Assembly (NCBI GenBank): GCA_030248295.1
Contig: JASANH010000810.1
Span: 1 to 64,000, forward strand
Direction: 5' to 3'
DNA from: Mesodorylaimus sp. YZB2_4
Lineage: Eukaryota; Nematoda; Enoplea; Dorylaimida; Dorylaimidae
DNA: 64,000 bases
The notes beneath the pieces are model-generated. The model made no database searches. It had not been told where the DNA came from and saw only the letters and a list, made by a program, of their open reading frames with translations. Of this stretch, positions 58,561 through 64,000 are shown piece by piece; the stretch's first letter is position 1; each line of letters starts with the position of its first letter. The position numbers and the translations under genes are program-made.

Positions 58561-58799
58561 AAAAGTTCGAATGCAGTAAAAAACTAGAAAAGTAATCAAT
58601 TCATGGAAATAATTACAGAAAACCAGAGTTTTCAACGAAATTCAATCAATTCTTGTTCAAAAGTTTATTCACTATCGCAAGATAAGAGACTTTCTTAAAG
58701 CAGTGATCTGAGCCAAATGCTTTGGCGCTAAAAGCCTGAATAACGTCTATTTTAAATAATGTTTTGGTTTTCTTGTTCCTTTGGAAATAGAAATCTTAA

Positions 58800-59335
58800 T
58801 TTATACTTGAAAGCTTGAAGCTGGCGGGTGTGCAGGAGGCACTGGAAATGAGTGACAGGAAGCCATCGGCCAGATCGTACGTGCTGGGCTAGAAGCGTGC
58901 TTGTGAAACACTGTCCTGCTTGGAATGACAGCTGAACTAGCACCTCTGTTTTGTTTCTGTGTGCGATTCCCCCACTTGGTCGATTCCCCCACTGAGACGA
59001 TTCCCCCCCCCCCCCCCACTGCGTCGTTTCCCCCACCGTGCCTGGTGGGGGAATCGACTCACTGAGACATGTGACGCTTCCCCTATTGTGCCGGCTCCCC
59101 CACCATGTCGTTTCCTCCACCATAATTTTTCGCCTGATGTGCAGACAACGACTTGGGTAGTACAGGGCAACAGGGCAACAGGCAGTACGAGTGTGATAGG
59201 CTTGTAGAATGTGGGCAGTGTAAAGTAAAATTTCGGTGCTGCAGCTCATGTGCAAGGTATTCAGGCTACAAACTTTTTGAACGAGTATTTCAGGAAGGAT
59301 ATTTGACACGCTGCCAATACGAGTGAATGTAAGAC
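58800..59335 (-). repeat. Dispersed repeat with G-rich minisatellite core
   Basis: Its minus strand from 59335 matches 1370-1645 in order (ATTGGCAGCGTGTCAAATAT, AAGTTTGTAGCCTGAATACC, CACTGCCCACATTCT, TCAGGCGAAAAATTATGG). It then enters repeats of GTGGGGGAATCG-type units at 58960-59130, including a C15 run. The 202-codon minus frame through it is a product of the repeat, not a recognised protein. Confidence 0.7.
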
Positions 59336-60969
59336 CAGGCCAGTTTTCTCTGCTTATCAAGGCAGCGGTTCAAATTGCAAATGTATGTAAAACCCGATCT
59401 GAGGGGTGAATTAGTTCCCGATCCGATCCGACTGCTGGATCGGCAGCATTGGCAACTGGAATTTTCGCTCTGTATCTGCTGAAGAATGATAAGGTTTGGC
59501 ATTCTATGATGAGAAAATCCCGTTTTTTCTCTCAAATCAGCATTCAGTCCCACTTTATGCTCTGCTTATCTCTCACCTGTGTCCTTTGGAGTAGACTTAC
59601 AGAGAGTGACAGCGAGGAAACAGAGCAGGTTAGCGAGGACGCAGTGCCAAGTACGTCATCCCCATCAATCTAAAATTTTTTGAAGCGGATCGGTCGATGC
59701 TGCCCTTGGGCCAGGCGAGAATGACCCAAGGAGCAAACGGTTTAAGGCCGCTATTACAACATTACATTAGCATGGCAATGGAATAATAAAACAACAAGAT
59801 CGCGAACTATTTGAGGCATATTTCATATCTTCTAGGAGTAATGATGGCAATTTGCAAAATTTTCATCACAGGCAAAAGCGCGCGAAGTGCGCCAAAAATT
59901 CGATTTTCGTATTTTTTTAAAATAATGATACGGATCTAAGCAAAATGAAGTATGCAACCTTATTTTACATGGGGACTGCATATCACAGCACTCTCATCTT
60001 TTTCAAGGTTACCCCCCCGTGCTAGTATAGCTTTAATGATTCTTACCTAAAGTAGGTTTGATATGGTTGATACCGAACGCTACGAATGCTGAGGCGGCTC
60101 ACTTACGTTAGACGTCTTGCCAGGCAAACAGGTTGATATATTCATTCGTATTGCATGTTGTTTGTTCTATTAGACCAGTTGCGGTACTTTTGACAGAACG
60201 TCGCATTAAAAGCCCGGCGTGACGCACTTTTACTTGTTTCTCATAGCGCATAACTGATTTTGAAGAGTCAGTTGAAACAAAAATTCTCGATATGTATTTT
60301 TCCCCACCATTGTGATCACACCAGTTTACGTCGCACCCGACAGTGAAGCGGCACACCATCGCCGAGAGAAAGGCAGACACTGCCGACACTGCCTTATACG
60401 ATTATACCCTCATGGCATGAACATCGAACAGAAAGTCATGTAAACCAAGCTCCCCTCGGCGCTGTCAACGAGCTGGCAAGTGCAAGTGTCAACAGGCTTC
60501 ACAAATTTGTTTATTTGGGCCGCACTAGATCCCTCGGCTCATTTTGCCAACACACGGTTGCCGTCATGATGGTAATCGAGACAGGGAGGCGACAACAAAC
60601 TCTCAAAGCAGCTTCTTCTCCGACTAGGATCCGACATTAGAGAGACAGTTGCGCCAAGAGACGGGGGGGGGGCATGCAACGCCAGCGTGACTCATTAACT
60701 TGCCCTAAATAAATTTTTGATCCTCACTTTTGCATTTCATATGGTCGTCGTCGATTTTACAGCCGTTCTGCCGACTTCGATTACAAACGAAACTCTGAAT
60801 CGTGAACTTGGCTGAAAAAAACACCATTCTCGCTCCAGCCAAGAACTTTTTTTTAAAAAGAAGAAAATCTCGAAAGCAGAAAATTTTAACACTTTGAGCC
60901 TTCTGGTCCTTGCTGCCATTTTTTTTCTTCTCCTTCTCTTCTCAAAAGGAACAACACCGAGATCCAACC
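59336..60969. other. Intergenic, no gene seen
   Basis: Open frames are short; 60389-60108 on the minus strand (93 codons) has no recognised domain. A G10 run lies near 60663. Confidence 0.4.
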
Positions 60970-61055
60970 GGGATCGTGGCCTAGCGGGCGGCGTGTCTGC
61001 CTCTCATGCTGAGTGCGCATCTTTAGGAGAGGGTTCGACTCCCACCTCGGTGAAA
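60970..61055 (+). mobile_element. tRNA-like SINE module, copy 2
   Basis: TGGCCTAGCGG is a perfect A-box match and GGTTCGACTCC a perfect B-box match, 45-50 bases apart. The acceptor stem does not pair and the anticodon arm is poor, so it is read as a SINE head, not a tRNA gene. It shares GCGTGTCTGCCTCTCATGC with copy 1 at 51.8 kb. Confidence 0.65.
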
Positions 61056-61639
61056 AGTGATTGTCAAATATTAGCCTCAATTGCGCTGTATGGTGCTTGG
61101 CAATGGATAATGTATGACATGACACCAGTTCTGGTTTCTTTGCATCGCTGATGAAGCACATACCAGGGAAAGGAGTGCATGCTCACTGAAGAGATCTTTT
61201 CTAATGCATGACTGGCTGAAAGCGCCGTTATTACCTCGTAAAAGCGATTTCATTTGGGAAATAACAATTCCTTTTTTATTGAAGCTAGTTGTCTAGTTTC
61301 GCATTGCTGTCAGATGTAATCTTGGCAAAATGTGTTATATTGCAGTTGCAGAATCTTGACGCAAAGTTTAGCTTTTATGATTTCCAGCGCAATTTAGCGC
61401 CGAAAAAAATCTCCATCGCATTTTTACCCATGTTTCCACCATTTTTGCCAGTACAGTCTTTTCACAGACAACACACAAGTCATTTGTCTGTTAGCCCTAG
61501 CCAACTCACTGTGGCTCCCCACGGCTCCCGCCACCTGCTTGCAAGTGAAGCGCGCGGCATGACTTCAACGATGCACCCCTAGGACACCTGGCGGGAAAGC
61601 TCACCCTGTAATGTTAGGTCCTTGTTTAGCGTCCTCACC
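61056..61639. other. Intergenic, no gene
   Basis: Nothing recognised. Confidence 0.4.
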
Positions 61640-61733
61640 AATTCAAGCAACGACGCCCCCGACGACCCCGCCCGGGGGGAAAAAAACCCAAAAACCCCCC
61701 CCCCCCGCGGGGGGGGCCGGCCAAACAAAAAAA

Positions 61734-61764
<31 letters not shown>

Positions 61765-62477
61765 GCCCCCCGCGCCGCCGCGGGGCGCAAAAAAAAAAAA
61801 AAAAAAAAAAAAAACCCTTAAAGTTCTTGGCCCTTTCACCACGGTGTCATTTTGTAGGGAATTCCATAAAACAAGGGCACTATGTTCAAATGACTGAGTA
61901 AAGGAAGAAGTCCTACGCTTCGTTACAACCAAATGGTGAGGCTCGACCGGGATCCTGGAGCTCCTACGCAGTCCTATATCCGTTTGATGCTGAAAATATT
62001 GATTCGAATAAGCCGTATAGCCATTGTAGATCTTTTAAAATAAAACCGCTTTGACGTAATTTCGACGAATCTGCAGCGTAGATAAGCGCAAGGCTGACAA
62101 GACATCTTCATAGGAAATCGTGCAATTATTTAGAGTGACTCTTGCAGCAAATTTTTGCGCCCTCTCCAAATCGTGGATCGATATTTGCTGAATAGGTGCC
62201 CAGATTGCGCATCGATAGTTCAGGGCTGGCAATACGCATTGCAAGTACACAGTTTCTAGCACACGCTTTGCCAATTTCCCAAATCGACGTCTGGTGCACC
62301 CTATCATGGCTCTCGCTTTTCTGGCAAAAGTTTGGCAATGCTCGTTAAATTGAATATTAGAGGATAGAATAATTCCGAGGTATTTCACGTAATGAACGAA
62401 CTTGAGCTGTTGTTGACATAGCGAGACTACGGGGCCCAATTTTCCCCGCGGGACTTCCAACCCGTTTATGCCTATAA
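61580..62477 (-). pseudogene. LINE 3' region (reverse-transcriptase C-terminus)
   Basis: On the minus strand 62420-62035 encodes YLGIILSSNIQFNEH, RRRFGKLAKRVLETVYLQC, NYRCAIWAP and DLERAQKFAARV, the region after the catalytic core. It continues to HHLVVTKRRTSSFTQSFEHS and ALVLWNSLQND near 61850. A homopolymer block at 61670-61815 breaks it. The catalytic YADD part is absent because a SINE-like repeat abuts at 62478. It is a different LINE family from the copy at 48 kb, though alignable. Confidence 0.8.
61670..61815. other. Homopolymer block, probable assembly artefact
   Basis: Within about 145 bases there are long pure runs of G, A and C (a C run of over 25 and an A run of over 25), joined by pieces like CCGCGGGGGGGG. 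The block sits inside a LINE coding region, where such sequence is not expected. Confidence 0.7.
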
Positions 62478-62890
62478 CCGGCCAGCAGTCAAGATGTGAT
62501 AAGCGAGGCCGTGAGGTGACCAGCACACACAGCGGCATCCCTCTGCGTGTCTCCACTGGGAGCACCTCCACGCGAAGGCATCCTGGACAGGACACTGACT
62601 TCCTCGGACAATGGCGGGTGGGCTTTGAACCCTGTCATTGTTCGATAGCCGAGACCCTCTCCTCGTTTGGCTTCCATCTCTCCACTCGGAGCACCTCCAA
62701 ATGTGCGCTGTGGGCGGTGCGACGGGCGGCTCACCTCGGAGTACCAGGTGAGCCAGCCACGCCTGGCGTGCAAGGTCAGCGAGGATTGGTTTGCAAACCG
62801 ACCCGGGATTCGAACCTGGGACGGGTCCAGCCACTCGCTCCCAAGCAATGCGGAGAGACGAATGCCAGACTGCTGCACCACCGCGGCTGC
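62478..62890 (-). mobile_element. SINE-like dispersed repeat, copy 2, with tRNA-like head
   Basis: It matches 22303-22660 along its length. On the minus strand it starts near 62887 with a tRNA-like head: GTGGTGCAGCAGTCTGG as A-box region and GGTTCGAATCC (62816-62806) as a perfect B box, spaced as in long-variable-arm (Leu/Ser type) tRNAs. The acceptor stem is not conserved. The body of about 300 bases has no coding capacity. Confidence 0.75.
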
Positions 62891-63152
62891 GCATGGCTCA
62901 TGTTGCAATTTAGGTTTCACAGATATACAGGCATTAATAGTATTTTTTTAAACTTCGTTGCAAGTGATAACCAGTCAGTGATTAGGTACTACTGTCTCAT
63001 TTTGTCAGAATACTGACCATTCATGTGCAACAGTTGTCTCATTTTTCCATGAGTGCCATCTTTATTTCAGGAGGCTTACATAGTGATAGTACGAATTTAT
63101 GAACCATAAGGAATAGACATGAGACAAGTATGTCAAACTAATCCGAAAGTAC

Positions 63153-63326
63153 TCAAAATTCTTCTTCTGACTCTTCATCCACATCAGGGTCAGCAAGAGC
63201 GTCACGAACGGTTGCGTCATCAGTCAGATCATCATCATAAAATTTTCGATATTGCGATGGAGTAGCGCCACTTTCGCATAGTGAAATCAGATCCGCTTTT
63301 TTGCTGCGGAAACTGGAAGCTGCCTG
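63153..63326 (-). pseudogene. C-terminal fragment with acidic tail, transposase-like
   Basis: The minus strand encodes 57 residues with KKADLISLCESGATPSQY, then an acidic end (DDDLTDD, DPDVDEESEEEF) before a stop. The upstream edge is a stop or a possible acceptor (ATGACAG). The K-A-D-L-x-x-L-C...P..Y pattern is seen at the ends of some DNA-transposase proteins; the family is not fixed. Confidence 0.35.
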
Positions 63327-63665
63327 TCATAAGCGGGCTTAAATCTGAATTCCTTGGAACCATGCTGCTGCCAATTTGACGAATTCCGTGTACTAATCGC
63401 TCCCAGATTGATAAATCAATACCCAGCGTCTGAATATTGATACCTGAATTTGATCATACCTGGATTCTCTTTCTCATATCACAGAATTTTTATTTTCAGC
63501 CAGTTCGATGGCTCACCATGATTCTTTTCTGCTGCCAAGGCGCGAATTCAGAGCCAAAGGTCTGATATCGAGAAAATCGGAGCCGGTCAGCTGATGAACG
63601 AGATAAGGCTTGGTTTTTTAAGCACCAGCTATTATTTCGTACCATTGCTCAGGAACGTATACTGA
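63327..63665. other. Intergenic, no gene
   Basis: Nothing recognised. Confidence 0.4.
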
Positions 63666-64000
63666 TACTCCTTTATTTTAGCTCGCTCAATCGTCGCATG
63701 CATGGAATCAACTTCCATTAACTTCCTTCAAACTATTGGTTTGGAATTGAGCGCGTCAAAGGCTAGTGCTATTCATTTCCGATACAACTACAAACGAACT
63801 GATCAGCTGCCCATTTTATTTCTCAACGGTCAAAGAATTATCTTTTCTGACAACATCAAGTATCTTGGAGTAACTTTTTCATTCGACATGAAATTTACTG
63901 AGCATATTCGCACAATTTCGAGAAAAACGCGTTCAATGTTATGTGCCCTGAAACGAAAATTAGGCCGTCACGTCGACCGAGAAATTATGGGAACTGTTTA
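63666..64000 (+). pseudogene. LINE reverse-transcriptase fragment running off the window
   Basis: An open frame to the window edge encodes INFLQTIGLELSASKASAIH, then IKYLGVTFSFDMKFTEHI and RKTRSMLCALKRKLGRHVD, the post-catalytic part of a LINE reverse transcriptase. It is open for about 110 codons and could be intact beyond the edge. It is clearly the same clade as the LINE at 47.6-48.7 kb (MLGALCRKLGRH). The YADD core would lie upstream but is not seen before 63666, so a frame change or 5' truncation occurs here. Confidence 0.75.

Noticed and set aside
58752-59360. 202-codon minus-strand ORF as a gene
   Set aside because: It coincides with a dispersed repeat whose unit gives WGN-type peptides; the same text is non-colinear in frame in other copies.
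60970-61055. Functional tRNA gene suggested by perfect A and B boxes
   Set aside because: The acceptor stem does not pair, the T stem has a mismatch and the anticodon arm is poor; a related degraded copy exists at 51.8 kb, so it is a SINE head.
61579-61932. Pro- or Gly-rich proteins in the homopolymer block
   Set aside because: They come from the suspect C and G runs within a LINE.

Overview
This window is animal nuclear DNA. Genes are split by many short GT-AG introns, mostly 42-120 nt with acceptors such as TTTTCAG, TTTGCAG or TTAG. Long intergenic stretches are packed with LINE, MITE, Mutator-like, LTR and tRNA-derived repeats. The gene set is metazoan: an SLC17 transporter, rhodopsin-like 7TM receptors, an ACE homologue, a galectin and an M60 metallopeptidase. 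A catalytically dead ACE homologue and a lineage-specific receptor cluster would fit an ecdysozoan such as a nematode or tardigrade, but the sequence alone does not settle the species.

Layout. 1-5.3 kb is repeats: a fold-back element that starts inside its left arm, a decayed LINE reverse transcriptase, and a third copy of the fold-back end. 5.5-8.1 kb is a complete 9-exon SLC17-type anion/sugar transporter (588 aa, + strand). 8.1-10.6 kb holds palindromic and MITE elements. 10.9-40.0 kb is a tandem array of one unusual 7TM receptor family, all + strand except one inverted fragment. Its members, called A-H here, are: A (intact), B (pseudogene broken by a solo LTR and a MITE), C (intact, GC-AG intron), D (frameshifted), E (pseudogene), an inverted fragment, F (intact, 2.7 kb intron), G (lost 3' splice site, possible cryptic rescue) and H (intact, divergent). 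40.1-45.7 kb on the minus strand is a 15-exon ACE-like gene whose zinc site is destroyed; it gains a C-terminal EB/EGF-like cysteine module and a GPI-anchor-like tail. 47.6-48.7 kb is a 5'-truncated LINE. 49.5-50.4 kb (minus) is a four-exon galectin with a predicted signal peptide. 53.9-56.2 kb (+) is an M60/enhancin-like metallopeptidase gene with one in-frame TAG. 56.8-58.4 kb holds a hypothetical ORF beside a large inverted duplication and an LTR-like stretch. 58.8-64.0 kb is mostly LINEs, tRNA-derived SINE modules and an assembly-suspect homopolymer block.

How the genes relate. All scored receptors except the decayed ones share a first coding exon of about 671 nt (TM1-TM5), a phase-2 intron, and a second exon encoding TM6, TM7 and the tail. 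Related upstream blocks recur before B, C and F, so the duplicated unit included its promoter. The neighbouring inactive ACE, secreted galectin and M60 protease are all predicted to be extracellular or surface proteins; a functional link with the receptors is not shown by the sequence. Exon models for SLC17, ACE, galectin and receptors A, C, F and H close in phase from start to stop without a frameshift. The M60 model closes in phase apart from its internal TAG.
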